A DNA stretch of 64,000 nt from Brienomyrus brachyistius (taxonomy: Eukaryota > Chordata > Actinopteri > Osteoglossiformes > Mormyridae), in contig NC_064538.1 of assembly GCF_023856365.1 (NCBI RefSeq), forward strand, positions 8,626,435 to 8,690,434, in the 5' to 3' direction. The position numbers and the translations under genes are program-made. The notes under the pieces are model-generated. The model was not told the origin of the DNA. It made no database searches and saw nothing but the letters and a program-made list of their open reading frames with translations. Shown piece by piece: positions 37,915 to 48,492 of the stretch (the first letter of the stretch is position 1; every line of letters starts with the position of its first letter).

Positions 37915-38355
37915 CCAATTTTATTGGGGGTTGGTGGCGGGATTGACACTCCAGCCGTCATAAAACAGCTCACAACTGCTCGATACAAACAGGCACGATA
38001 CTCTTCTGCTCTCCGCGGGAGTAGCTCTGCTGCAGCCGCCCGCAGGAAGGCCTGTTGGGGACCGGGGCTGGTGTGGTGCTGAGGTGTGGGTACCAGTTTG
38101 AGGTGACCCATCTCGGTAGGCGCGTGGAACGTCTTGTTTCTCCGGCAAAATGACCATCTTCCTCTGCCGCCGTGGGGGGGGTTCGTAAACGCCGAATTCG
38201 GTGGCAGCACTCAGATCTGCATTGTTGGGTATACCGACTTTTGGTCTGGTCGGTCTCATGGCTGCCATACTCAGGGAGTAGCTGTTGCTGCAGTGGATCA
38301 GCTCCTTCCAATGGTGTCTGATGTCACTCCTTTCAATTATGAGGCTCAGGCTCAT
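37915..38355 (-). other. GC-rich segment with three overlapping minus-strand open frames, unidentified
   Basis: The minus strand is open in all three frames for 113, 144 and 113 codons (38210-37869, 38355-37921 and 38311-37970). The segment is much more GC-rich than its surroundings and includes CpGs. In the 144-codon frame an internal Met starts MAAMRPTRPKVGIPNNADL, followed by VYEPPPRRQRKMVILPEKQD. Its stop TAA lies within CAATAAAATTGG, so a poly(A)-like signal overlaps the stop. I do not recognise any of the proteins. Simple explanations are a processed pseudogene, an element's ORF1 or an exon of a rapidly changing gene. The nearby shared motif (37852-37892) favours an inserted repeat. No function is proposed. 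Confidence 0.35.
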
Positions 38356-38477
38356 AGCCTGTAGACTTTGATACTCCTGCTTAGTTTTTAAATCATTAGT
38401 TTATTTCCATTTGTGACTTTATTCTTAATTTCCTTAGTAAACTACCTTGGTTGTAGTTTCCTAGATCAGGGCTCTTG

Positions 38478-39165
38478 AGAGATTGAGTGAGGAGTCTGAG
38501 TACCTGGGATTGCGGGTGTCCTGGATAAAGACCAAGATCCAGGCCTTTAATGACCTCTTAGGCACAGCCATCAGTAGTGTGTCTGTCTGCGGGGAGAATG
38601 TCGACATTGTGGAGAGGATCACTTACCTCGGCAGCGACATTCATGTCTCTGGTGACTCTTCCTATGAAGTCAGCAGATGGATTGGAGGAGCATGAGGACG
38701 CTGGAAAGGGGTGTGTGGCTCCCGATATCTTTGTAAGAGGATGAAGGTCCAGGTCTTCAGAGTCCTGGTGCTCCATGTCTTGCTGTGTGGCTGTGAGACA
38801 CGGACGTTATCCAGTGACCTGAGACGAAGACTGGACTCCTTTGGTACTGTGTCTCTTCGGAGAATCCTTGGGTACCGCTGGTTTGACTTTGTGTCGATTG
38901 AGCGGTTGCTTGAGGAGTCCTGAACAAGGCGCGTTACTTGCATTGTGAGGGTAGCATTACGACCATAACTGAGAACGCAAGCAGCTGGACCAGGCCGAGG
39001 GGACGCCCACGTAACACCTGGCTGTGGCAGATGGATGGCCACTTCCGGAGGGTGGGACTGGACCGTGTGTCTGCCTGGGGGGTCGCCGGCCAGGATCCCG
39101 AGGAGTTTCGCTGTGTGGTGGGTGTGGCAATGCGCTGCATCAGTGCATCCTCCCCAACCTGACCA
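38478..39165 (+). mobile_element. LINE reverse transcriptase C-terminal remnant, dead
   Basis: The plus strand reads EESEYLGLRVSWIKTKIQAF, then GENVDIVERITYLGSDI, RYLCKRMKVQVFRVLVLHVL, LLCGCETRTLS, DLRRRLDSFGTVSLRRILGY and RPRGRPRNTWLWQMDGH. This is the C-terminal part of a non-LTR retrotransposon reverse transcriptase, including the thumb-like region and the basic RPRGRP block. The catalytic FADD region lies upstream of the break and is absent. At least two frame changes occur (near 38690 and 38930). It belongs to a different family from the LINE at 2885-4010. Confidence 0.9.
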
Positions 39166-39739
39166 GTAACCTATAACTATATAATATTTGTGTCTATATT
39201 ATTAAATTTTGCTTAGATGTGTTATTAGAGAGCTTTTAATGGGTTGCATTCATTTTGAATGAGAGAGAGCAAAAACCTGTAGTCATTTTTAATATCAGCC
39301 CAGTGAGATACAGAGTATAGCTGCCTTTGTTTCACATTGCAGATTTGAAAATTCACAGTGTGATTTATGTCTGAGAAGTGGCAGCCAAACACCCATTTCA
39401 TGAGACAGATCTATTTTTTAACATTGCATTAAGCCTTTGTCATTGCTGTTTTCATGTTTTTTCTGAAGATGATTGACATGTAGAGGAGAAAAGTCTAGAT
39501 GGGTCTTAGTATGTTCTTATCTGAGAATAGCATATGCAATAATCAAAACAAAGATGTTTGGAGGACTGCTATGCGTGGATATATTATATGGACATTAATT
39601 GGCCTTTGATAAATGATGACATTTATCACATTCATATTCAGCAGTATGCAAGGCTACATCAAAGTATCATAATTTGTTAAAATCACGCGTTTTTTTTATG
39701 AATTTTAGGAAATTAGTTTGTCATCTATACCTGAGGTTG

Positions 39740-39903
39740 GTGTCTTGTCCTGGGTTGTTCCCTGCCTTGCATCTGTAGCCTCCAGAATAGGCTTCAGACC
39801 CCTGTGGCCTCGAATTGGACCAGCTGGTACAGAAAATGAATGAATGGATGGATGGATGGATGGATGGATGGATGGATGGATGGATGGACGGATGGATCTA
39901 TAC
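39740..39903 (+). repeat. (ATGG)-tailed fish dispersed repeat, 3' end
   Basis: GTCCTGGGTTGTTCCCTGCC, CCAGAATAGGCTTCAGACCC and ACAGAAAATGAATG lead into a (GGAT)n tract of about 60 bp (39835-39897). The copy is truncated at its 5' side. Confidence 0.85.
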
Positions 39904-40853
39904 CTGGTCTTTGTAAAGACATTTCAGATTTCGTCAAGCAGAACCTTTTAACCTTTTTTTTCTAACTGTAATAAGCCACTGGCTGAGAGTGTGACATAAC
40001 AAAGGGGCAGCACTACCGTTCTATTCTGTCTGACTGACAGGCACAGAACCGAACTGAAGAACAAGCTGAACTGTTTCGGTAAACCTTCATTTTGTGCAAA
40101 TGGCTAAAGTAGCCAAGAAGGTAAGTAGCTAAAGGCAGCCCCAGGCAAAGCATTGTGTGTGGCCTAACTCAGCCTGTGGCAGTGCCCAGAGAAATTATCC
40201 AGTGGGCATGGGATGGGAGTCAAAAGAAAAATAAATCAGCTCCCAGAAGACCAACAAGGACGCACCTCTGGCAGGTCAATACTGTTTGTCAATAATATGC
40301 TGCGGCAGGTGAAGGTTCCGTTTTCACTCAGCCAGTGTGTTTCTGCAGAGTGACAGGAAAGCTACTAAAGGCCGAACAGATCTGTGATGGATGTCAAATT
40401 CAGTTTTAGCTATATTTCTTCATTCCTAAATGTTACAGCATTATAGCATTAAGCAAGATGAGTTAGCGAGCCTTGGGAAGATGGGGATATTATTGTCATA
40501 ACTCCTATACACGCCTGTATGTAAGTCTGCTCTTATTTTAGCTTAATTTTCATAAAGAACATTATACTGATTTAGCATTACCTTTCTTGGATTACAATAT
40601 TATAGGCAGATTACAGTGAAACATTATGGCCTTAGCATATAATAATACATCTTTAGAGAAAATTAACACTCTATATTTAAAAAAATTCTGCATTTTTAAA
40701 TCCTGGTTTAATCCTGCTTCTACCCTGGGTAGCAGGCTGCTTCCTGGCTCAAAATTTTTGAGGCCACAGTAAGACAAGAAAAGTGTGAAACAGGAGACAC
40801 TGGCAATGATAAAAAACCTGCCATTTAGATGGTGGAAACAACATTCTAATTCC
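39904..40853. other. Non-coding stretch with one weak exon-like spot
   Basis: An ATG at 40100 opens seven codons (MAKVAKK) that end exactly at a strong GTAAGT donor at 40121. There is no matching downstream exon and the Kozak context is poor, so I do not call a gene. Confidence 0.25.
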
Positions 40854-41068
40854 AGAGATGACCATCCAGCAGTTATCCAGCAGTGCCTCAAAAATCAGAA
40901 GATGACCTCAAGTGACCTTCAAAAAGAGTAGGAAATATTAAGTAGTGTGAAGTGCACTGCTAGGATGATTAATATCATGCTCCTAGAAGCAGGACTGAAG
41001 ATTCATAAAGGAAGGAGGAAGCCCCTCATTAATGAGAAACAGAGAAGAACCAGGCTGCTGTTACCCCG
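40854..41068 (+). mobile_element. Tc1-like transposase N-terminal remnant
   Basis: One plus-strand frame reads RDDHPAVIQQCLKNQKMTSS, then DLQKE, a stop (TAG, where tryptophan is usual), EILSSVKCTARMINIMLLEA and GLKIHKGRRKPLINEKQRRT. This is the second DNA-binding helix-turn-helix and linker of a Tc1-type transposase. The catalytic domain is absent: the following sequence at 41083 belongs to another repeat. A single stop in about 70 codons suggests a fairly young fossil. Confidence 0.8.
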
Positions 41069-41082
41069 TGTGGTGGAGGGAT

Positions 41083-41370
41083 CTCCAAGGGGTGGTGGTT
41101 TACTGACTGAATAGGGCAAGATGGGATGTAGGTCTTAGTAAGCCTGCTGATGGAGGTGTACAATATGTCTATCCATTAATGGCTCTGAAGGCCAGCACCA
41201 AGGATTTGAACTTGATGCGAGTGCCTATAGAGAATCGAGGGCCGTAACAGGAGAGCATTTAGGCCGATAGAACACCAGACGTGCTGCTGGATTTTGAATC
41301 ATCTGCAGCGAACCGACAGCTCAACTTGGTAAACCTGCAAGTAGAGAGCTGCAGAAGTCTGGCCATGAAA
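41083..41370 (+). repeat. Fish dispersed repeat of unknown class
   Basis: TGGCTCTGAAGGCCAGCACC, AAGGATTTGAACTTGATGCG, GAATCATCTGCAG and GAGAGCTGCAGAAGTCTGG are segments that I recall as widespread in fish genomes. I cannot name the class and see no coding capacity. Confidence 0.5.
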
Positions 41371-41914
41371 CACCAAGCTTCTGGAATATTATGAACATTT
41401 TGTATCACCAATGTATAAGAGTCTAGGGGTAAAATTCAGTCCAAAAACTGGCCAGTATAACTTACTTAAATGTCTAACACACACTGACCCAGCGTGCATT
41501 GGATTTATGAATTTCTTTATTAATGTAAATAAACATATAATATTTAATTTATTTTCTATCCTTTAATGTTAAATTTGATCTTCATTGCCCAGGTTTGGTG
41601 ATGTGATATACTGCATTAGCCCCCATTTTAAAACAATGGTAATATCTAGCGACAACAAGCCGTAACTCAAACACAGTGTGCTGGCAACAGCCAGTAACAT
41701 GTCAGTGTCATATTATTTTTAGAGCAAAGAATTATCTTTGTCCCTTTTTGTTTGAATCATGTGAAATCTTTTTCAGACAGAACAGCCCGTGATGCTTCAG
41801 TTGATTGTATTACTCTTTTATTTTTAGTACTTTGATTTCTTTGAGGGCTGTACTCTTCAGGCTGTCTCCTAATCTTGAATGAATAGCACAGACTTTGAGG
41901 TGTTGCAGGCACTT
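41371..41914. other. Non-coding stretch, no feature recognised
   Basis: AT-rich with no coding frame of note. Confidence 0.45.
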
Positions 41915-41986
41915 CTGCACTGCCTGCACTGTCTGCACTGCCTGCGCTGTCTGCACTGTCTGCGCTGTCTGCACTGTCTGCGCTGT
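41915..41986 (+). repeat. 9-bp minisatellite, eight units
   Basis: Eight units of CTGCACTGY or CTGCGCTGT fill exactly 72 bp. From the fourth unit on, CTGCGCTGT and CTGCACTGT alternate, giving an 18-bp higher-order period. Confidence 0.97.
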
Positions 41987-42118
41987 CATGTCTCTAATGG
42001 CTACTGACAGTACAGGACTCTGCCCATCTGAGCCACCTGGAATCTTCTCATCAAGTCTCCCAACATAAGCTCATCTCCTGTATGTGATAACAATCTCTCT
42101 ACCATTGATTGTGTAGAG

Positions 42119-42240
42119 CAGAGTTTCTCAACCCAGTTCTCAGGGCCTTTCAGATGCTCCATATTTTTGCTCCCAGCTCTGGGAGGTAGCAAAAACTTGT
42201 AACGTCTGGGGGTCCACAAGAACTGTGTTGAGAAACACTG
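42119..42240. mobile_element. hAT-type MITE
   Basis: Inverted termini are CAGAGTTTCTCAACCCAGTT at the left and, reading inward from the right end, CAGTGTTTCTCAACACAGTT. The CAGNGTTTCTCAA terminus is the usual hAT (Charlie-like) form. The element is 122 bp with no coding capacity. The flanking 8-bp sites (GTGTAGAG and CCGTAGGA) agree only at their centre, so the duplication has decayed. Confidence 0.75.
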
Positions 42241-42696
42241 CCGTAGGACCCTGATTCAGTTTGCATAGCTGTCACTCCTGGAATGCATTTGTTTCCTCCC
42301 CCATGCTGTTTTGAATGTCCATTGTGTCGTCTATAGGAATAGATCTATCTCCTGCTATTTTTTAAGTGTAGCTTTTTGAATATTGCTTCAAGTGGATAAT
42401 GATTGAGCAGACATAGTCCAAAGAGGTAAGTGCATATTTTGCCATGCAGCATTAGAAAGACCAAGGTTTTTAATTCCACCGTAAAATGTTTGACTCAAGG
42501 TATCTATAAGTTCTTCCATAATTAATGATGCCATTCTGCTGCCTTAAGTCTTTAAACTCCTCAGACATAAACTACGTGTCTATATGATAATATCATTTGA
42601 AAAGGCACAAATTGCAATCAGTATTGTGCCGGTGGTGTGAGTGGTGATGTTAGGCATTCCAAACATGTTCATTAACTTCAAGAATGCATCTTAGGA

Positions 42697-42891
42697 CAGG
42701 GGTGCCAAACTCCAGTCCTGGGGGGCCGGATCCCTGCACATTTTTGGGTTTCCCCTCATTTAACACACCTGATTCAACTCCTTGCAACTCTTTGTGCTAA
42801 TTGCCCAGCTGAATCCTTTGTGGTGGAAGAGGGAAAGAACTAAGCTACACAGGGCTCCGCCCCCTCCCAGGGCTGGAATATGACACCCCTG
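42697..42891. mobile_element. hAT-type MITE with CAGGGGTG termini
   Basis: The left terminus CAGGGGTGCCAAACTCCAGT and the right terminus read inward (CAGGGGTGTCATATTCCAGC) match over about 30 bp with few differences, and the CCTGGG block follows in both. It is 195 bp with no open frame. The 8-bp flanks are only partly alike. Confidence 0.85.
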
Positions 42892-42928
42892 ATCTAGAAG
42901 TACCATGAATGGGAAAGGACAAGCAAGG

Positions 42929-43285
42929 TGTCACACCCTGTCTGATCTATGCCCTGGTAGGACCAGCAGGGGTCGCTGCTGATCCTCCAGATCCCTCTTA
43001 ATTCTCCCAAGTTGGGTCTTGTCCTTTACCTATTGTGCTAATTGTCCATGCCTGCATCATGTCAGCCCCTCGTTAGTCCTGTGTATAAGTGCTTCCAAGT
43101 CCTCTGTTCCTGAGTTTGGTCATTAATGTCAGTGCTCCAGTGGCCTGTGCTCTTCCCAGTTCTACTCTTCCCATTTCAACCTGTTATGGTTCTGTTAGTT
43201 TCCTTACTCCTGTTTTAATCTGATAAAGCGCCTTTTTGTTCTCCTGGTGCCTGTTCCAGAGTCCTTCATTTCTCACAGCATCACA
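42929..43285 (+). mobile_element. Solo LTR, Ty3/gypsy-like
   Basis: It begins TGTCACACCCTGTCTG, has a TATA-like GTATAAG (43083-43089), a poly(A)-like GATAAAGCGCCTTTTTG block (about 43222-43240), GAGTCCTTCATTTCTCACAG, and closes near CATCACA (43285). The poly(A) block and 'GAGTCCTTCAT' match the LTR at 14181-14462, so the two belong to related families. No internal region is attached and no clear 5-bp duplication is seen. Confidence 0.65.
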
Positions 43286-44589
43286 TAAAGGTGCAGGATT
43301 TTTCAGGGGTATCTAGGAAATGCCCCTTGATGTAGGGGTACCTGGAGAAGTGCCTTTTGCTCTACCTGACTAGGTTCACATATTTTGAAAACCTACTCTC
43401 CATTGACTTTAGGCCACCACACACACTTACAAGAATAGGGTTTCATTTTCACTATCCCTTAATATCCAGTATGTGACTCATTCACCACCTGCTTTTCTCC
43501 ATTTCTCTGGTATCAGCACCTGGTGCCCCCAAAGAGCACATCTTCACTGTTCATATCTGTGTGTGTGGAAGGATTTGAAACTCATTACCTCAAGCCATCC
43601 TTTAATGACAACACATTGGAAAGTGTGTTGTTTCTGCATGGTGCCACCTGGTCAACATTTAACGGAACACCTTCAAAGTGTTCAGTTAAAAGTGCATGTG
43701 CATTTCTCATGTCTGGCAGGGAAATCCGAGAAAAAGTAAATAGGTTCTTTTGTTTCATAAATCGCATTGGTAAGGGTTTATAGTATGTTACAAGCTTGAA
43801 TCTTTTCTCCCACACATACTGCTGGAATTTCTTAATTAGAAAAAAACAAGCTTTATTATCAATTTAATCTGGTCTGCAGGAAACGCATATAAGAAACGAC
43901 TGAAGGCCGAACAAGCTTACCGTCCTGTTAATGCCCTCGCTAAAAGCGGTGGGAATATTTTGTACCACCAGAGGGTGTTTAAACACTAATTACGACAGTA
44001 CATTACATCAACGTGCGTTCCCACAATGTAATTCTTAATATATTACTAGTTTGGGATTTTTGGTAGAAAACAATACTGACCATGTAAACTATATGATCAG
44101 GTGTCCTTATTATTTTTTTACTTGTATTAAATAGTTCTGTGAATCTGCCGATTATTACCAGGGATTATTCACCTGTCCCTACACGGACAAACGTATCCAT
44201 TTGCAAATGTTTTGATTGAGAAAAAGTATATATGTAGATAGCGTTTTTTAAAATACCAAGTGTCCGTGGTAAAATGCATTTTGATCAAAACTGTCAGAAT
44301 GTGCCATGGTGTGGACCCCATGTGATGATGATCTTAAGTGTATTATTCAGCAGAGTTAAATAATGAAAGCAATTTAAATCACATTTCCTTCTTATGTTTA
44401 TACTAATTTAATCACAAATAATTGTTTGTTATACAAACAGTATGTGACTGTTTTGCAGTTTAAATGTAGGCTAAACCAAACGATTTACGTCACTTGTCAT
44501 TTGCGATACACGCCTGGCTTAAAACAATTCTAAAGCCAAAGATGAAAATCTAAAATAATAGTATAATTAATATATAAATGTCGCGTTTC
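43286..44589. other. Non-coding stretch, no feature recognised
   Basis: Overlapping frames of 76-88 codons at 43473-43815 lack any domain. Nothing else stands out. Confidence 0.45.
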
Positions 44590-44818
44590 TATAAAATATA
44601 CAGGAAATTACTTCATAAATCAGTGTGGATCGAGAGAAGCAGTGGGACACTGGAATCCAAACAAAGAGATTTGTCCCAGCCTCGCGCGACAGCCCCCTTC
44701 CCGCCCCTGTCCTGCTCTACTGGTTCTTATTTGCCAGCGCCTCTGAATGCTTACTGATAATTGGCTGAGCGCCTTGTCAATATAGCTGTCTGTGTTTTCC
44801 GCTGGGGTTGGTATACAA
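44590..44818 (+). promoter_or_regulatory. Tentative promoter and non-coding first exon of the CTTNBP2NL-like gene
   Basis: A TATAAAATATA lies at 44590-44600. About 30 bp downstream begins a GC-rich, CpG-containing stretch (44630-44730) that contrasts with the AT-rich surroundings. It ends in a consensus GTAAGT donor at 44819. The distance to the acceptor before coding exon 1 (48384) is 3.6 kb, a plausible 5'UTR intron. Family members commonly have non-coding first exons. Nothing here proves transcription. Confidence 0.25.
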
Positions 44819-46029
44819 GTAAGTCGATTTTTGTAACATATTTTGAATGGGGAAAATTGAAGAGGCTGGTACCGGGTGCATGAAGGTATGGATATTTTGT
44901 GCTGATGTTTATCGGTTTTTTTGTGTAGACTGTCAAAAAAAATGGTAAACCAAAGACTAGCATCGGACAGAAAACTTAGTTGAAACATTTTGGCAGATGC
45001 TTTGAAACATAAAGCAACTACCCAAAACGTAAAAAACTACATTTATATACGTGCTTGTAGCCTGTGTATGTGTTTGTAAAATTCGCAATACATTACAAAT
45101 AATTGTAGTAAGACTAATTTTCATAAATGAACAACGTGCAAGTACATGGTTTGGGGATTTAATGAAAAAAATTGCAGAATCAAGGGTTAAAATCTTTTAA
45201 ATGTAAAGCTAAATAAATAGACATGAATTAAATTAGATTTTTAATTGCATAAATGTATTAAAGAAGAAAAAACTTACAAGATTACAAGAAATAGCTAGTT
45301 GCGATGTGCCCTATATTTGGCTTACTGTTCGGGAAAAAAATAATATTAGTTTCTCCGGCCGATTCCACAAGAACTATTTTTGTCCTTTTGTCGAAGTTCT
45401 GTATGCATTTCCCAGTGAATTGGCATTTTTTGTAACCATGGGAGCCACTGTCTCTGTGCTGTGTCCGTTTAATCCACACGTGGCTTGTGAATTCGAGGAT
45501 GAGCCCGATATGTGTGCTGGGAAACATCGCGTCCAAATAACGTACAAGGAAGCAGGTTGAATTTCCCAGCTAATGACTGCCAGATCTCTCCTTGTACACT
45601 TGTCACTGCATTTATAATTTTTGTACCACTCCCATTTAACCATGTGTTCACTCTTCAGCGTAAGATGCCTTGTATCTGTGTACAGACTCCACCTGGAAAT
45701 GTGTGACAAACTATTCACTGTGCGTGTATTTATTAGGCTGAGGTAATGTTATTGGAATATTGCTTTAAGGCCTGAACTTGGCCCTGCAGATAATGGAATA
45801 GCAAGTGTAATCTCAAGGCCTGTTTTAACTTGTACCTTGGTAAAAGGAAGAAAAATTTTATTTTGTTTGATTTCTCACGCTTTTCTTATTTCCTGAGTTA
45901 AACATTAAGCCCTTCATCCAGTGTATTGTCACAGTATTGAAATGGTAATATCCTGGACAATGATACCCTTATTAATAATTAATTTAGAATTTGGGGAGGG
46001 GGCAAAGGATTAAGAACTGAAATCTATGT
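44819..46029. other. Non-coding stretch, no feature recognised
   Basis: Overlapping frames at 45282-45718 on both strands lack any domain. It would be intronic if the tentative first exon is real. Confidence 0.4.
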
Positions 46030-46076
46030 ATGTTGCCTTTGGATAAAACAGTTAAATACATTTATTATTATTATTA

Positions 46077-46117
<41 letters not shown>
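46030..46117 (+). repeat. SINE 3' tail fragment grading into (ATT)n
   Basis: GCCTTTGGATAAAACAGTTA then AATACATTT matches the SINE end seen at 53685-53712 (gataaaagtgtctgctaaat). It runs directly into about 18 ATT units (46061-46117). Confidence 0.6.
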
Positions 46118-46118
<1 letters not shown>

Positions 46119-48384
46119 TGTTTCATTCAAATGAATATCATTTTAGTCACAGCAACACCTTATTAATATCCACCCTCATCAAGCCTTTCTTGCATTAATC
46201 AGAAGCAAATACGGAATTGCATCACTGAACTCTCCCAGAAGTGTTTATGTAGAGAACATGATTAAATTAATAATTCACTGGTAAATGCCTGTAGTTTTAC
46301 AAAAGGCGTTGCATTGCCACTGAATGCCACTAAAGTCATAGGCTGAAGCTGACAAAGTCACCTAATATGCAATGTGTGGCAGACTATAGATCCGGCCGGT
46401 TAAGGGGATTGTGTAGAGGGTGAAGTTCTGTGGGTATTTATAGGTTTTCTACTTTTTCCCTACAAATTAAACATGCGAAATGCTCCCATATTAAGAGCAG
46501 AATTACTAGTTTACACCAGTAGATTGTGCATAAAGATTTATTGTGTAAAATTAGCAGACTTTTGACAGAATTGGGGGAGCTGTTCTTTGTAATTAACACT
46601 CTGTGGTCCAACCACAAACCACCAGTGAAGCTGTGAGCAGCAAAAAGAGATCCAGAATACAGGCACAGAGTAGACACACATTGGGACAATGATATTAAAT
46701 ATGAATGGGTTAAACAGGACACTTTTGTGCCAATGCAGCTTACAGCTTGAAGTATCAGATACTTTAACATTGTAAGCAGCTGACGTCATTCCTGTTGTTG
46801 TGCGCACATTGGAATGGCGGCAGTGTTACTGTTTTTGTCTTCCTGTTAAGTGGCTGAAGACACAGCATCAGGGTGCCAAGAAAGGACTGCTGCCATTTTT
46901 ATTGCCTTCCCAGGCCAGTGAATGAATTTTTATTGATTAAAATTGAAGTGTTATTTTGGAGCAGTATGAAGAACTGCCATGTTTGTGGAACTAAAGCAAC
47001 TGTTCTCTAAACCTGTTACTGCAGATGGTCGTCCCAGTTTGCTTGCCTCTTGCTGTGTCAAGGAATTTAAAGAAGAGTTCTAGGCTTGCCCAAACTGCCT
47101 AAGTAATATGTTTTCATGAAGTTTTAATAAAAATAAAAGCCTAAAAATTCTTTTTTTTTTATCAACGATCAGTGATTATGTTTTGATCTGATCTTTACTA
47201 TGCATGTTAAGGTACAACTGAAGGGGAAATATGATAATTACTCTGTGTATAAAGGTGGGATTTGAAGGAAGATGAATCCAAAACAGCCTTGTGTTGAAAT
47301 ACTGTACAGTTTCTATAGAGGCTTCAAAGGCAAAGAGATTCCATTTGACTGTTTTTTTTTCACTCGGCAATAGCCTAACCCTTCACTCCAGCTTTGGCAA
47401 GTCAGACGTGTCTGTATTTGCCTTGAGTGAATTACAGTTAGTCATTCTGTGCTTTTTGACCGTTTAGAAGGAGATGAGATGGTTTAGTTTGTCACAGTTA
47501 GAACGGTTAGTAACAGGAGCCAATATTAATAGAAATATAAAGCCAGCACTTTGAATGTATGATGGTTATACATGTATCTCTGAAAGTATTATGAGATTGT
47601 AGAAGAGAAATATTTAAAGATGTTCATTTATTTCTGTTTTTATATGGTTTTCACAGGCCTTCAGATCTATGTTCTTTTATTAGTAGTTACATATGAAGAC
47701 AGTCAGACTTATAAGTATTGGTTCCCATAACTGATATTTTAATAATTTGGTTCAGAATGTTGCTGTTATTTGTTAGTTTAGGAAAGAGTTATAGTTTATG
47801 AACTGAAAGTCATCAGTACTTATTAAAGGGGGGGGGGGGGGTTGCCAGTGGTGACAGTTGCTCAGCTGGCTGGTGCAGATCAGCAAATTATAATTTTTTT
47901 TTCAATACAATTATCTTCCTAAATGTAGTGGTTGTGTCTCTAGCTCTGGTGCTGCTAGCTTTGAATATTGATTAAATATCAACTGGCAAGATTGGCACAT
48001 AGGGCCGGTGCCAGTACATTAATTTTTGATGAATATTGGCCGATACTGTTATGTTAACTGATAAATTGTACATCTCCTATCACTATTAGATTTTGAAACC
48101 ATGTGGTCCTGATTGCACTGTGGCAGAAGCATCAGTCACACACTGGAACAAAACCTGCAATGTATTTTTTTTTGCTCAGGTGTTCAAGAAGTGTGTCATC
48201 ATTATTCTTGATATAATTGTTAGTAATTGACATCACTGCAGGTGTTGCCTACAGACAACAACCCAAAAATATTTTGGAGGGATGACTTGACAGTTAGGTC
48301 GTTTGCTTCTTAAGATGGGATGGGATGTCAACGTTCTTCCGAACTCGTCCCTAACTGTCACCTAACTCTGGCTCATACCTCTAG
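46118..48384. other. Upstream non-coding or 5'UTR-intron DNA
   Basis: A G run is at about 47829-47840. No coding frame with a domain was found. The last bases (GCTCATACCTCTAG, 48371-48384) are the splice acceptor for coding exon 1. Confidence 0.45.
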
Positions 48385-48492
48385 GAATCAAGAATGGATG
48401 TGGAGTCCCTGAGCAAGCCAGAGCTGCTAATGCTTTTCAGTGTGCTGGAGGGGGAGCTGGAGGCCCGTGATCTGGTGATTGAGGCACTGAGG
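48385..48492 (+). CDS. cttnbp2nl: CTTNBP2NL-like protein, coding exon 1 (first 33 codons)
   Basis: This encodes the N-terminus of a CortBP2/CTTNBP2NL-family coiled-coil protein. In mammals these proteins bind cortactin-linked actin structures and the striatin-PP2A (STRIPAK) complex. The exon follows a CTCTAG acceptor (48384) and has nine bases of 5'UTR, then ATG at 48394. The peptide runs MDVESLSKPELLMLFSVLEG then ELEARDLVIEALR. LSKPELL and EGELEARDLVIEAL are near-identical to the family's start. The exon ends in AGG|GTAAGT at 48493, phase 0. The ATG right before the conserved block, without the long N-terminal extension of CTTNBP2, is why I prefer CTTNBP2NL. A teleost duplicate (a or b form) is possible. 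The open frame runs on into the intron until 48618, but the sequence loses all family likeness at the donor. Confidence 0.88.

Noticed and set aside
43473..43815. Overlapping frames on both strands suggesting an exon
   Set aside because: No domain, no conserved motif, and no splice sites in frame.
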